Position numbers and translations under genes: made by a program. From positions 3,658,001-3,722,000 of the forward strand of contig NZ_CP012677.1 in the NCBI RefSeq assembly GCF_001294625.1: a stretch of 64,000 nt of DNA, written 5' to 3'. The DNA comes from Arthrobacter alpinus (GTDB lineage: Bacteria > Actinomycetota > Actinomycetes > Actinomycetales > Micrococcaceae). Positions 9,124-16,925 of the stretch are shown one piece after another. The notes beneath the pieces are model-generated. The model was given only the letters and a program-made list of their open reading frames with translations. It did no database searches and was not told the DNA's origin. Each line of letters starts with the position of its first letter. The first letter of the stretch is position 1.

Positions 9124-9531
9124 CTATCCCCAACCCAATTCGTGCAGGCGCTCGTCGCCGATACCAAAGTGGTGAGCTATCTCGTGCACCACGGTGACAG
9201 TGATCTGGTGGATAACCTGCTCGCGGGATGAGCAAATCTCCAAAATGGGCCGGCGGTAGATGGTGATGCGATCCGGGAGGGAACCGTGTTCCCACCCGGA
9301 GTCTCGTTCCGTCAGCGGAGTTCCCTCATAGAGGCCCAATAGCAAGGTGTGATGGTTCTCCTCTGGCCCTGGCACGTAACCGTCGTCGACAAAAATAGCA
9401 ACGTTGTTCATCTCCGCCACGATGTCCGCCGGCATGCGCGCAAGGGCCGCCCTGACGGCGTCGTCAAAGTCAGACTCGCTCATGCGGAACGGCCCAAACG
9501 ATGGGATGGAAGCCAACGGGTTGGTGGTCAT
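9124..9531 (-). CDS. Small zincin-like metallopeptidase family protein
   Basis: A 135-residue protein of the actinobacterial zincin-like family (Pfam PF06262 type). It has the zinc-protease motif HEIAHHFG at residues 116-123 and a downstream acidic/His segment (DERLHELGWG) at the extreme C-terminus. The family is usually annotated as a metallopeptidase but its substrate is unknown. The ATG at 9531 is chosen because AAGGAC lies directly upstream and the conserved part begins shortly after; a reading from 9597 would add an unsupported 22 residues. Confidence 0.8.
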   Translation of the reverse strand: MTTNPLASIPSFGPFRMSESDFDDAVRAALARMPADIVAEMNNVAIFVDDGYVPGPEENHHTLLLGLYEGTPLTERDSGWEHGSLPDRITIYRRPILEICSSREQVIHQITVTVVHEIAHHFGIGDERLHELGWG

Positions 9532-9641
9532 GTCCTTAACCATAGTGAGGCAGGCTCGTAAAACGATTTGGGGCGCCAGCGCACCTGCGGCCTCCATGAG
9601 GGGCCGGGTACCCGTCTGGGCCGCGCGCCCCTGAACTCGTT

Positions 9642-9670
9642 TTGTGTTCTGAGGAAATAAGCCCTATAGT
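9642..9670 (+). promoter_or_regulatory. Candidate promoter of the tRNA cluster
   Basis: TTGTGT (9642-9647) and TATAGT (9665-9670) are separated by 17 bp. They lie 59 bp upstream of the first tRNA gene, where a tRNA operon promoter is expected. Confidence 0.55.
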
Positions 9671-9729
9671 TTTTGGAGTCCACTTCGGACAGCACGAAGG
9701 CAACTTCAACGCTGATTCTAAGTGACGAT

Positions 9730-9802
9730 GCCCCCATCGTCTAGCGGCCTAGGACACCGCCCTTTCACGGCGGCGGCACGGGTTCGAATCCCGTTGGGGG
9801 TA
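9730..9802 (+). tRNA. tRNA-Glu (anticodon UUC)
   Basis: The 73-base cloverleaf has acceptor arms GCCCCCA and TGGGGGT, anticodon TTC in CCTTTCACG and T-loop GGTTCGAATCC. CCA is not encoded. It is the first of three co-oriented tRNA genes. Confidence 0.95.
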
Positions 9803-9901
9803 CGAGCGAGTAATGGTAAATCGGGTCAAAAAAACCTGATAAAGTATTACTCGTGAATTTCGCTTGAAAGAGTGGAAGTTGTGATAGCAGTAAATTTGTA
9901 A

Positions 9902-9975
9902 GGCCCTGTAGCGCAGTTGGTTAGCGCGCCGCCCTGTCACGGCGGAGGTCGCGGGTTCGAGTCCCGTCAGGGTCG
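9902..9975 (+). tRNA. tRNA-Asp (anticodon GUC)
   Basis: The 74-base cloverleaf has acceptor arms GGCCCTG and CAGGGTC, D-arm GCGCAGTTGGTTAGCGC, anticodon GTC in CCTGTCACG and T-loop GGTTCGAGTCC. CCA is not encoded. Confidence 0.95.
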
Positions 9976-10040
9976 CTTTGGTTTCCCAATAATATGTTGG
10001 GGGATCTGGTGACAAAAGCATTGTCAGTTCACCAAGGCAA

Positions 10041-10116
10041 GGCTCTGTAGCTCAGTTGGTAGAGCGTTCGACTGAAAATCGAAAGGTCACCGGATCGACG
10101 CCGGTCGGAGCCACCA
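10041..10116 (+). tRNA. tRNA-Phe (anticodon GAA)
   Basis: The cloverleaf has acceptor arms GGCTCTG and CGGAGCC, D-arm GCTCAGTTGGTAGAGC and anticodon GAA in ACTGAAAATC. The T-loop reads GATCGACGCC, an atypical GATCGA in place of GTTCGA. CCA is encoded at 10114-10116. Confidence 0.95.
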
Positions 10117-10119
10117 CAC

Positions 10120-10151
10120 AAAGAACCCCTTAGAAATAAGGGGTTCTTTGC
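10120..10151 (+). terminator. Terminator of the tRNA cluster
   Basis: A perfect 13-bp stem (AAAGAACCCCTTA, 10120-10132, with 10137-10149) closes a GAAA tetraloop a few bases after tRNA-Phe. Confidence 0.85.
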
Positions 10152-10228
10152 TTTAACAAAACCACGGGACCTATGTGATGTTCATCATGGCCCGATGTTG
10201 CTGGAAAGATTGCCAGTCGTCGACGGCG

Positions 10229-10257
10229 TTGCCCCTTATCTTTTCGGTGCATAGGCT
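10229..10257 (+). promoter_or_regulatory. Candidate promoter of the Asp23 operon
   Basis: TTGCCC (10229-10234) and TAGGCT (10252-10257) are 17 bp apart, about 30 bp upstream of the first gene. The match is modest. An alternative-sigma promoter elsewhere in 10152-10287 is possible. Confidence 0.35.
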
Positions 10258-10287
10258 TACCGTAAAAGAAACAGAAAGGGCGCGATT

Positions 10288-10773
10288 ATGGACGGGCACA
10301 CCCAGTCTTCAAAAACACCAGATCCCACCGGCGGCAATTTCGCCCAGGGCCGCACGGTCATCTCGGACACGGCCGTGGCCAAGGTGGTTGGGGTTGCTGC
10401 ACGAGGTGTAGCGGGAGTGCACGCCTTGGGCTCCGGGGCGTCACGATCAATCGGCGCCATTCGGGACGTCGTGGGGGCCACAGACCTCACCCAAGGCATT
10501 CGGGTTGAAGTCGGTGAATCCCAGGTAGCCGTCGACATTGTCCTCATGGCCGAATATGGCTATCCATTGCAGGATCTGGCGAACACCGTCAGGGCCGCCA
10601 TCTATGCGGCAGTGGAGGACCTGGTGGGTCGCAGTGTCATCGAGGTGAACATTGAAATCACCGATGTTTATATCCCCTCCGCGGACGCCGACAAGGTCCC
10701 CCGCCCCCGCCTGACTGAACGGTTGAACGCCGCCAAGCCACCAGCATCCACCGATCTAGAGGACCAGCCGTGA
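10288..10773 (+). CDS. Asp23/Gls24 family envelope stress protein
   Basis: A 161-residue member of the Asp23/Gls24 (DUF322) family, cytoplasmic proteins held at the membrane that respond to alkaline or cell-envelope stress. The domain runs from about residue 20 to 130: ISDTAVAKVVGVAARGVAGV, then an EVGESQVAVDIVLMAEYGYP strand pair, then VNIEITDVYIP. The ATG at 10288 follows GAAAGGG. The 3' end overlaps the next gene by GTGA. This is the canonical full-length Asp23 member of a six-gene operon that also encodes small membrane partners and a second, divergent Asp23-like protein. Confidence 0.9.
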   Translation: MDGHTQSSKTPDPTGGNFAQGRTVISDTAVAKVVGVAARGVAGVHALGSGASRSIGAIRDVVGATDLTQGIRVEVGESQVAVDIVLMAEYGYPLQDLANTVRAAIYAAVEDLVGRSVIEVNIEITDVYIPSADADKVPRPRLTERLNAAKPPASTDLEDQP

Positions 10774-10961
10774 ATCTGACAGTAGTGTGCGCAGCCTTTG
10801 GCGCCTTCCTTGCATTTATGGGCTTCCAATTTGGCTTTTGGGGCTTCCTTATCGGGGCCATCTTCATCGCCGTGGGTGCGTTTGTGGGCCGGGCCGCCGG
10901 CGGGAAACTTGATTGGCGTGGTGTCGTTGACGCCCTGACAGGCCGGCGTTCCTCGTCGTGA
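10770..10961 (+). CDS. Small DUF2273-like membrane protein
   Basis: A 63-residue protein with two close hydrophobic segments (FGAFLAFMGFQFGFWGFLIG and IFIAVGAFVG) and a C-terminal basic cytosolic tail (DALTGRRSS). In many Gram-positive bacteria a DUF2273 protein of this size is encoded between Asp23 genes and is thought to help anchor them at the membrane. The GTG start at 10770 overlaps the previous stop and the end overlaps the next start, so translation of the three genes is coupled. Confidence 0.75.
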   Translation: MNLTVVCAAFGAFLAFMGFQFGFWGFLIGAIFIAVGAFVGRAAGGKLDWRGVVDALTGRRSSS

Positions 10962-11350
10962 GTGAAGCTGGTCGTGAAACGTCAGCAGGGATGGTCGGGC
11001 GCGAGCTCTCCGGGCATAACCGGATCAGCACACAGGCGTTGACGTCCGTGGCGCGCGCGGCAACCGCTGAGATTTTCGATGTGGCTCCGGCTGCGGTGCG
11101 CGTGAGCTGGACGGACGACGCCGGGGCGCTGGCCTTGTCGTTGTCCTCGCCGATCAGTGCGCCCTCACTGGCTGCTGTACGAGCCAGTCTTGATCACCTG
11201 GAGCGCACGGGAGGCAGCATCGTGGCCAGGGCAACGGCAGCCAAGGCCAGCATCCTGAACCAGGTGGAACACCTCACGGGATCCCAGCTCAGCCGCGTGG
11301 ACATCAGAATTTCCGGTATCCATTCCTCCGATCGAGGAAGGGTCTCATGA
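10958..11350 (+). CDS. Divergent Asp23-like protein
   Basis: A 130-residue protein without membrane segments. Its pattern resembles a second, strongly diverged Asp23/Gls24 module: ISTQALTSVARAATAEIFDV, a strand region VRVSWTDDAGALAL, and a final VDIRISGI strand like that of the first operon gene. The GTG start at 10958 overlaps the previous stop. The assignment rests on position and secondary-structure-like pattern rather than on clear motifs. Confidence 0.6.
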   Translation: MSEAGRETSAGMVGRELSGHNRISTQALTSVARAATAEIFDVAPAAVRVSWTDDAGALALSLSSPISAPSLAAVRASLDHLERTGGSIVARATAAKASILNQVEHLTGSQLSRVDIRISGIHSSDRGRVS

Positions 11351-11922
11351 GGGATATCACAGCGGTTATCCTCAAACGGGAATCCCGGTCCTCCCGGGCT
11401 CGCATATCCATTGTGGCAGCCATTCTTGTGGCCTTGTTGGCCCTGTATGGACTCCTTGAAGCCATGCTGCGTGTTCTGGGACAGCCGGCATGGTTGATTG
11501 AGCCGCTCACGGCAGCCGAGCGCCTTTCCCGGCTTCCTGAAGGTATCCTCCCCGCGATGCTGCTCGCGATCGGTGTGTTGATCTTCCTGGTTGGCTTTGT
11601 CTTCTTTGCCAACGCCGTTGTGCCCGGGCGCCGTGCCCGCCATGTGATCCCCGATCCACGGGTCGCGGTGGTTGTTGACGATGAAGTTATTGCCTCCGCG
11701 CTGGCCAAGCGGGCAAGACTTGCCGCGGGCGTCACCCGGGAACAAGTCATGGTGGTGGTCTCGGCCCGGACCGTCCAGGTCAATGTTCGACCCACCTCAG
11801 GCATTCTGTTGGACGAGGTCCAGATCCAAGCAGCAGTGAAAGCCGAGCTGGACGCCATGGCGTTGGAGCCAACTCCGTCCGTCAGGGTGCACTTGGCAAA
11901 TTCCGGGGTGATCGGGGTATGA
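11347..11922 (+). CDS. DUF6286-type membrane protein of the Asp23 operon
   Basis: A 191-residue protein with two N-terminal transmembrane segments (about residues 20-42 and 67-93) and a soluble C-terminal domain of about 95 residues (AVVVDDEVIASALAKRARLA ... VQVNVRP). This layout matches the DUF6286 proteins found in actinobacterial Asp23 operons. The C-terminal part, with its alternating strand-helix pattern, may itself interact with the Asp23 proteins. The ATG at 11347 overlaps the previous stop. No enzymatic motif is visible. Confidence 0.65.
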   Translation: MRDITAVILKRESRSSRARISIVAAILVALLALYGLLEAMLRVLGQPAWLIEPLTAAERLSRLPEGILPAMLLAIGVLIFLVGFVFFANAVVPGRRARHVIPDPRVAVVVDDEVIASALAKRARLAAGVTREQVMVVVSARTVQVNVRPTSGILLDEVQIQAAVKAELDAMALEPTPSVRVHLANSGVIGV

Positions 11923-12539
11923 ACGGTACACCGAGAGGAATAAACAGGTTCTTGCTGGCGGTTCTGGGCCTGGGGTTCATGGTGGTAGGTGCCGGGCTTG
12001 TTGCCGTGGCCGCGGTTCCCTCCGCAGCCCGTTGGTGGCAGGACTTTGCTGGCCCGCTGGTGCTAGACCTTAGCGACTTTGCCACCCGAACACACCTGAT
12101 GCCGGACACCGGCAGTTGGGTGTGGTTGATGGTCGCGGCAGCCCTGCTGCTTGTGGTGATTGTCATGGTGACGTGGATAGCCAATCAAGGCAAGGGCCGC
12201 ACCGGCATCCTGTTCACAGCCGCAGGCAGCAAGGACGACGACGGTGCCGCCGGACGTGTCGTCATCAGCTGCGCTGTGGCTGAGCAGGCGCTGAAAAGGG
12301 CATTGCTGGAGCGCAGTGATCTACTGGGCGTCTCCGTGACGAGCTTTGACTTCCGCAACCAGGCATCTCTGCGTGTGCGGGTACTGCCCCGTCAGGGGGT
12401 TGCCCCGCACCTTGTGGCGGCAGAGGTCGCTGCAATCGTCGAGGCCATGGACGCGCTGGTGGGTGTGCAGGTGCCAGTCCTGCTCAGCATCGGCTCTGGA
12501 GCCAGGTCACGGTTCACCAAAGCCGAAAGAGTCCGTTAG
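11919..12539 (+). CDS. AmaP-like membrane anchor of the Asp23 operon
   Basis: A 206-residue protein with two transmembrane segments (about residues 12-32 and 67-87) separated by a short extracytoplasmic loop, followed by a soluble domain of about 115 residues (VVISCAVAEQALKRALLERS ... VQVPVLLSIGSG). The architecture is that of AmaP, the protein that anchors Asp23 at the membrane in firmicutes. Family assignment is by architecture and operon position. The ATG at 11919 overlaps the preceding stop (ATGA). Confidence 0.65.
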   Translation: MNGTPRGINRFLLAVLGLGFMVVGAGLVAVAAVPSAARWWQDFAGPLVLDLSDFATRTHLMPDTGSWVWLMVAAALLLVVIVMVTWIANQGKGRTGILFTAAGSKDDDGAAGRVVISCAVAEQALKRALLERSDLLGVSVTSFDFRNQASLRVRVLPRQGVAPHLVAAEVAAIVEAMDALVGVQVPVLLSIGSGARSRFTKAERVR

Positions 12540-12608
12540 TCTTTTCCCATCATCGCCCTTGAGCGCACGCAGCCCGGGGGTTCGCGCTTTGAGAACAAGG
12601 AGACGAAC

Positions 12609-12947
12609 ATGAGTGAGAACAACATGGACAAGGGCACCGCGGCAGCGGCAGAGCCCGTGAGTAAGGCGAAGGACTTCGCGGGGGACGCTGCGGAAAAAGC
12701 CAAGGATTTCGCGGGGGACGCTGCGGAAAAAGCGAAGGATTTCGCGGGGGACGCTGCGGAAAAAGCGAAGGATTTCGCGGGGGACGCTGCGGAAAAAGCG
12801 AAGGACTTCGCGGGGGACGCCGGCGAGAACATCAAGGAATTCAGCGAGGACGCAGTGGAGAATGTCAAGGAATTCACCGAGGAAGCAGTGGAAAATATGA
12901 AGGGGTTTGGCGCCAAGGTCGCCAGCCTTTTCAAGCACGAGAAATAG
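12609..12947 (+). CDS. LEA-like protein of 11-residue repeats
   Basis: A 112-residue protein that is mostly seven consecutive 11-residue units of the form AKDFAGDAAEK, later drifting to IKEFSEDAVEN and VKEFTEEAVEN, with a short C-terminal KVASLFKHEK. The 11-mer period and the Ala/Lys/Glu/Asp composition resemble group 3 late-embryogenesis-abundant and apolipoprotein-like amphipathic helices, which associate with membranes or protect against desiccation. AAGGAG lies just upstream of the ATG at 12609. It is the last gene before a terminator and 69 bp behind the AmaP-like gene, so it probably belongs to the same stress operon. Function is inferred from repeat type only. Confidence 0.75.
   Translation: MSENNMDKGTAAAAEPVSKAKDFAGDAAEKAKDFAGDAAEKAKDFAGDAAEKAKDFAGDAAEKAKDFAGDAGENIKEFSEDAVENVKEFTEEAVENMKGFGAKVASLFKHEK
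12666..12896 (+). repeat. Tandem 33-bp coding repeats
   Basis: Seven 33-bp units run in frame from 12666. Units 1-4 are nearly identical, differing by single silent changes (GACTTC/GATTTC, AAAGCC/AAAGCG). Units 5-7 diverge progressively. Near-identity of the first units suggests recent expansion by slippage or unequal crossing-over. Confidence 0.9.
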
Positions 12948-12967
12948 CTCTTCGCAACCCCTTCAAG

Positions 12968-13008
12968 GGTGGGTGTGTCCAACCAAATGGGCACACCCAC
13001 CTTTTGTT
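12968..13008 (+). terminator. Terminator of the Asp23/LEA operon
   Basis: GGTGGGTGTGTCC (12968-12980) pairs with GGGCACACCCACC (12989-13001), followed by TTTTGTTT. Confidence 0.85.
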
Positions 13009-13083
13009 TGTTTAACGCCAGCACTGTACCTGACGCGAAAAAACGGCGTGATTGAGTCGATGGGCAATGTCATCACGATTCGA

Positions 13084-13097
13084 TGTAAGCGCTTGCA
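13084..13097. promoter_or_regulatory. LacI-family operator upstream of the sugar importer
   Basis: TGTAAGCGCTTGCA is a near-perfect 14-bp palindrome matching the LacI/GalR-family consensus TGNAANCGNTTNCA. It lies 109 bp upstream of the binding-protein start, in the expected promoter region. A LacI-type gene closes the same cluster at 16926, so it is the likely regulator. Confidence 0.8.
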
Positions 13098-13205
13098 TTC
13101 TGCCCCACGGATGCCTACAGTGATCAGCATCACTCCGTGGAGGTGCGCAAGGTTCGTGCTTCCACTGGCCTTTACACATTTTTCAATGACGAGAAAGTAC
13201 GTGGG

Positions 13206-14474
13206 ATGAGACACTCAAAGAAGATTGCACCTCTGGCAATTGTGTCGGTGCTCGCCATGGTCCTGGCGGCCTGCAGCAGCGGTACCAGCGGCGGTGGCGC
13301 CGCCGCATCAAACTTGGATGCCCGTGGCCCCATCACCTATGTGCAAGGTAAAGACAATTCAAATGTGATCCGCCCGCTGGTGGATAAGTGGAACGCTGCG
13401 CACCCGAACGAAAAAGTCACGTTCAAGGAGCAGTCGGACAACGCCGACCAGCAGCATGACGACCTGGTTCAGCACTTCCAGGCGAAGACCGGGGACTATG
13501 ACGTAGCCAGCGTTGATGTCATCTGGACGGCCGAATTTGCCGCGCAGGGATGGCTGGAGCCGCTAAAGGACTCGATGACCATTGACACCGCAGGGTTCCT
13601 GCCCGCCACGGTTGCCACCGGCACCTACAAGGATGTCCTGTACGCGGCGCCGCAGACCTCCGACGGTGGCTTGCTCTACTACCGCAAGGACCTGGTGCCC
13701 ACCCCGCCCACGACCTGGGACGAGATGATGGGTATGTGCTCCATCGCCAAGGCTAATAACATTGACTGCTATGCCGGCCAGTTCGCCCAATATGAGGGGC
13801 TGACCGTGAACGTTGCCGAGGCCATCAACACCGCTGGCGGTACTGTGGTGGACAAGGACGGCAAGCCCACAGTAGACACCCCGCAGGCAAAAGCAGGGCT
13901 GAACAACCTGGCCCAGGCCTACAAGGATGGGAACATCCCCAAGCAGGCGGTCACCTACCAGGAAGAGCAGGGCCGGCAGTCGTTTGAGGCCGGCAAGCTG
14001 ATGTTTCTGCGCAACTGGCCCTACGTGTACAACCTCGCCAAGACTGACGGCTCCTCGACGGTGAAGGACACCTTCGGGATCGCTCCCCTTCCCGGCAAGG
14101 ACGGCCCCGGCGCCTCCTCGCTGGGCGGTCACAACCTGGCCATCAATGCCACCTCCAAGTACAAGGCCACGGCCAAGGACTTCCTGACATTCATGACCAG
14201 CGCTGAGACCGAGAAGTTCTACGCGACCCAGGGATCGCTGGCACCGGTCCGCGCAGACCTGTACGCCGACGCCGATCTGGTCAAACAACTGCCGTACCTG
14301 CCGGTGTTGCTGACGTCCATCAAGAACGCGGTGCCGCGCCCTGTCACACCCTTCTACCCGGCCGTGACCCAAGCCATCCAGCAAAACAGCTTCGCAGCCA
14401 TCAACGGTTCAAAATCCGTGGACCAGGCGATGACTGACATGCAAAACGCCATCTCAACCGCAGTGTCAAAGTAG
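13206..14474 (+). CDS. Sugar ABC transporter substrate-binding lipoprotein (LpqY-like)
   Basis: A lipid-anchored extracellular binding protein of 422 residues, family 1 solute-binding. The signal peptide ends at lipobox VLAAC with Cys23 as the lipidated residue. The mature domain shows family features: ITYVQGKDNSNVIRPLVDKW at the start, DYDVASVDVIWTAEFAAQGW, and the late APLPGKDGPGASSLGGHNLA with a glycine-rich ligand-site loop. It resembles trehalose/alpha-glucoside binders of the LpqY/ThuE type. The ATG at 13206 fits the signal peptide; a start at 13137 would put 23 extra residues before it. It is followed by a stem-loop and two permease genes. Confidence 0.85.
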   Translation: MRHSKKIAPLAIVSVLAMVLAACSSGTSGGGAAASNLDARGPITYVQGKDNSNVIRPLVDKWNAAHPNEKVTFKEQSDNADQQHDDLVQHFQAKTGDYDVASVDVIWTAEFAAQGWLEPLKDSMTIDTAGFLPATVATGTYKDVLYAAPQTSDGGLLYYRKDLVPTPPTTWDEMMGMCSIAKANNIDCYAGQFAQYEGLTVNVAEAINTAGGTVVDKDGKPTVDTPQAKAGLNNLAQAYKDGNIPKQAVTYQEEQGRQSFEAGKLMFLRNWPYVYNLAKTDGSSTVKDTFGIAPLPGKDGPGASSLGGHNLAINATSKYKATAKDFLTFMTSAETEKFYATQGSLAPVRADLYADADLVKQLPYLPVLLTSIKNAVPRPVTPFYPAVTQAIQQNSFAAINGSKSVDQAMTDMQNAISTAVSK

Positions 14475-14494
14475 CTACACATCCTTGCGTGCGG

Positions 14495-14528
14495 CGGTTT
14501 GCAGGGCATTTTTAGGCCCTGCAAACCG
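14495..14528 (+). terminator. Intra-operon stem-loop after the binding-protein gene
   Basis: CGGTTTGCAGGGC (14495-14507) pairs with GCCCTGCAAACCG (14516-14528) across an A/T-rich loop. It lacks a 3' U-run. Such hairpins commonly stabilise the binding-protein transcript or attenuate the permease genes. Confidence 0.65.
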
Positions 14529-14599
14529 CGGCAGCGCCACCGCTGACGGCGTCACCGCCCCCTGATGACTCGTGCATCAATTGGAAAAAGGAAATCAGT

Positions 14600-15640
14600 A
14601 TGTCAACACACGTCGAACCTGATGCGTTGCCTGGCAGAAATGCATCCCGCAGGGGAGGCGACAACAAGGGCGGTAAAGAGGTCGGTGCGGACCGCAAGGT
14701 AAAAACTCAAGGACGGGCGGCAGCACTGCTGGTAGCCCCTACCTTGATCGTGCTGGCGGTCGTCATTTTGTACCCGGTCATCAATGCCATTGTCATGTCC
14801 TTCCAGCAGGACCAGGGCTTGGACGCGGCAACCGGCCTGTTTGTCTCCGGTGGCTTCGCCGGATTCGCCAACTACGCTCACTGGCTTCTTCAGCAATGCC
14901 CTACCCCGTCCGGAACCGGCACCTGCCCTCCCGGTACATTGGGCGCCCAGTTCTGGAGTGCCACAGGCGTCACTTTCTTCTTTACCGTTGTCACAGTCTT
15001 CTTTGAAACCATTCTGGGGTTCTGGATGGCAGTGATCATGGCCCGCACCTTCCGCGGACGCAGCGTGTTGCGTGCCGCCGTCCTGGTTCCATGGGCCATC
15101 CCTACCGCAGTAACCGCCAAGTTGTGGTTCTTTATCTTCGCCTTTGACGGGATCGTAAACACCTTGTTTCATTCGTCGATTTTGTGGACGGGAAGCCAGG
15201 GGCCGGCCAGGGCCGCGATCATCATCGCCGACGTTTGGAAGACCACGCCGTTCATGGCCTTGCTGATCTTGGCAGGGCTGCAAATGATCCCTGCAGAAGT
15301 GTATGAGGCGGCCAAGGTCGACGGCGCATCAGCCTGGCAGCGGTTCCGGCTCATCACCCTTCCCTTGGTCAAGCCGGCCCTCATGGTGGCCATCTTGTTC
15401 CGGGTCCTTGACGCGCTGCGCATGTACGACCTGCCCGCCATCATGACAGGTGGCGCCAACGGCACGACCACACTGTCTATTTTGGTGGTGGACCAGATCC
15501 GGGTTGGCTTTAATTCCGCAGCGGCCCTCTCCACCATCACCTTCTTGATTATTTTCATTGTCGCGTTCATCTTCGTGCGGTTCCTCGGGGCGAACGCCGT
15601 CGATTCAGCCAGCGGCAGAGCGAAGGAGAAGCTGAAATGA
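14600..15640 (+). CDS. Sugar ABC transporter permease (SugA/MalF type)
   Basis: A 346-residue membrane subunit. After a basic cytosolic N-terminus it has about six transmembrane segments beginning with LLVAPTLIVLAVVILYPVIN. The inner-membrane EAA loop is EAAKVDGASAWQRFRLITLPLVKP, the coupling-helix motif that docks on the ATPase. A Cys-bearing extracytoplasmic insert (QQCPTPSGTGTCPPG) lies between segments 1 and 2. It overlaps the next permease by ATGA. No ATPase gene is in the cluster, so a shared MsmK/SugC-like ATPase from elsewhere is assumed. Confidence 0.9.
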   Translation: MSTHVEPDALPGRNASRRGGDNKGGKEVGADRKVKTQGRAAALLVAPTLIVLAVVILYPVINAIVMSFQQDQGLDAATGLFVSGGFAGFANYAHWLLQQCPTPSGTGTCPPGTLGAQFWSATGVTFFFTVVTVFFETILGFWMAVIMARTFRGRSVLRAAVLVPWAIPTAVTAKLWFFIFAFDGIVNTLFHSSILWTGSQGPARAAIIIADVWKTTPFMALLILAGLQMIPAEVYEAAKVDGASAWQRFRLITLPLVKPALMVAILFRVLDALRMYDLPAIMTGGANGTTTLSILVVDQIRVGFNSAAALSTITFLIIFIVAFIFVRFLGANAVDSASGRAKEKLK

Positions 15641-16527
15641 GCACAGTAGCCACCCCTGTTAGTTCCCGGACCGTCGCTGCAAAGTCGGTGGCGCGCACCC
15701 GGGAAAACTGGGCCACCACCCGCACCTATGTCAGTGCCGCTCTTATTGTCATCTGGTGCCTGCTGCCGTTCTACTGGATGATTGTCACGGCGTTCCGGGA
15801 TGTAGGCTACACCTTCGACTCCACGCCTTTCTTTACTCATGTCACCTGGGACAACTTCACGACGGCCTTCTCGGCGGAACTCGGCAATCATCTGGGCCGC
15901 GCCCTAGCGAACTCGCTGTTCATCTCAAGCGTCACCACAGTCGTGGCGCTACTGTTCGGTGTTTTTGCCGCCTACGCGCTGGCGCGCCTGAATTTTCGTG
16001 GGAAGTTCCTGGTACTGGGTGTGGTTCTCGGCGCCTCCATGTTCCCTGGGGTGGCGATTGTGACGCCGTTGTTCCAGCTGTTCGGCGACATTGGTTGGAT
16101 CGGCAGCTACCAGGCAATGATCATTCCGAACATCTCGTTTGTGCTCCCGCTGACGGTGTACACCCTGACATCCTTCTTTCGGGAAATGCCTTGGGAGCTG
16201 GAGGAGTCAGCCCGCATTGACGGCTGCACCCAGGCGCAGGCCTTCCGGAAAATCATCATGCCGCTGGCGGCCCCGGCGGTTTTCACCACCGCCATTTTGG
16301 CTTTTATCGCTTCGTGGAACGAGTACCTGATCGCTAGTATCCTCTCCAACGACGCCACACAAACCGTCACTGTGGCAATAGCACGCTTTGCTGGCTCACA
16401 GCCACATCAGGAGCCGTACACGGCTGTCATGGCGGCGGGCACGGTCGTCACCATACCGCTGGTCATTCTTGTGCTCGTGTTCCAACGGAAGATTGTCGCC
16501 GGGCTCACCGCCGGGGCGGTGAAGTGA
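15637..16527 (+). CDS. Sugar ABC transporter permease (SugB/MalG type)
   Basis: A 296-residue membrane subunit with six predicted transmembrane segments. The EAA loop is EESARIDGCTQAQAFRKIIM. The C-terminus VAGLTAGAVK matches the conserved end of MalG-type permeases (GLTAGAVKG). The ATG at 15637 overlaps the first permease stop. It pairs with the upstream permease to form the heterodimeric channel. Confidence 0.9.
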   Translation: MSTVATPVSSRTVAAKSVARTRENWATTRTYVSAALIVIWCLLPFYWMIVTAFRDVGYTFDSTPFFTHVTWDNFTTAFSAELGNHLGRALANSLFISSVTTVVALLFGVFAAYALARLNFRGKFLVLGVVLGASMFPGVAIVTPLFQLFGDIGWIGSYQAMIIPNISFVLPLTVYTLTSFFREMPWELEESARIDGCTQAQAFRKIIMPLAAPAVFTTAILAFIASWNEYLIASILSNDATQTVTVAIARFAGSQPHQEPYTAVMAAGTVVTIPLVILVLVFQRKIVAGLTAGAVK

Positions 16528-16820
16528 CGGTGCGGCGTCCGGGGGCAGCTGGCGAAAGGGAACCGGTGGACTGCGGCACCAGGACCGGCGGGCTGCACAT
16601 TCCAACCAGCCGGCAAAAGAGTGGGGAGGATTTTGACATCATCATCGGCTTCCTCGGGTTCTGGGCCGTGGTTGTGTTTGGCGTGACCGTGTGGAACGAG
16701 CTCACCGGCGGTCCGGCGCTCATTTGGGCCATGGGTCTGTTGGCCGTTTGCCTGTTGCTGTGGGGTATGATTCGACTTCGAGCCAAGCTCCCGGCGCGAC
16801 GCGGAAGGCGAGAAAACTAA
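16524..16820 (+). CDS. Small two-helix membrane protein of the sugar-importer operon
   Basis: A 98-residue protein with a polar N-terminus and two transmembrane segments (IIIGFLGFWAVVVFGVTVW and LIWAMGLLAVCLLLWGMI), ending in a basic tail LRAKLPARRGRREN. The start overlaps the second permease stop by GTGA, so it is a true operon member. I do not recognise a family. An internal start near 16623 is possible, as the first 30 residues look unstructured. It may be an accessory subunit of the importer. Confidence 0.55.
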   Translation: MTVRRPGAAGEREPVDCGTRTGGLHIPTSRQKSGEDFDIIIGFLGFWAVVVFGVTVWNELTGGPALIWAMGLLAVCLLLWGMIRLRAKLPARRGRREN

Positions 16821-16925
16821 GCACGAGCACCTCCTGCTGGGGCGCTACCGTGTCTGTGCAACGTCAGTGGCCGCCACTGCGGGTGGCCCTGGAAGCACCA
16901 AAGCATCGGATCAGGGAGAGCCACC

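Noticed and set aside
9730..10116. tRNA cluster as an integration site for a mobile island
   Set aside because: No integrase gene and no duplicated tRNA 3' end was seen nearby.
12666..12896. Possible CRISPR array
   Set aside because: The 33-bp units are contiguous with no spacers and keep a reading frame, so they are coding tandem repeats.
12507..12938. Minus-strand repeat protein opposite the LEA-like gene
   Set aside because: It only mirrors the 33-bp tandem repeats of the real gene. The plus strand has a good ribosome site and a terminator.
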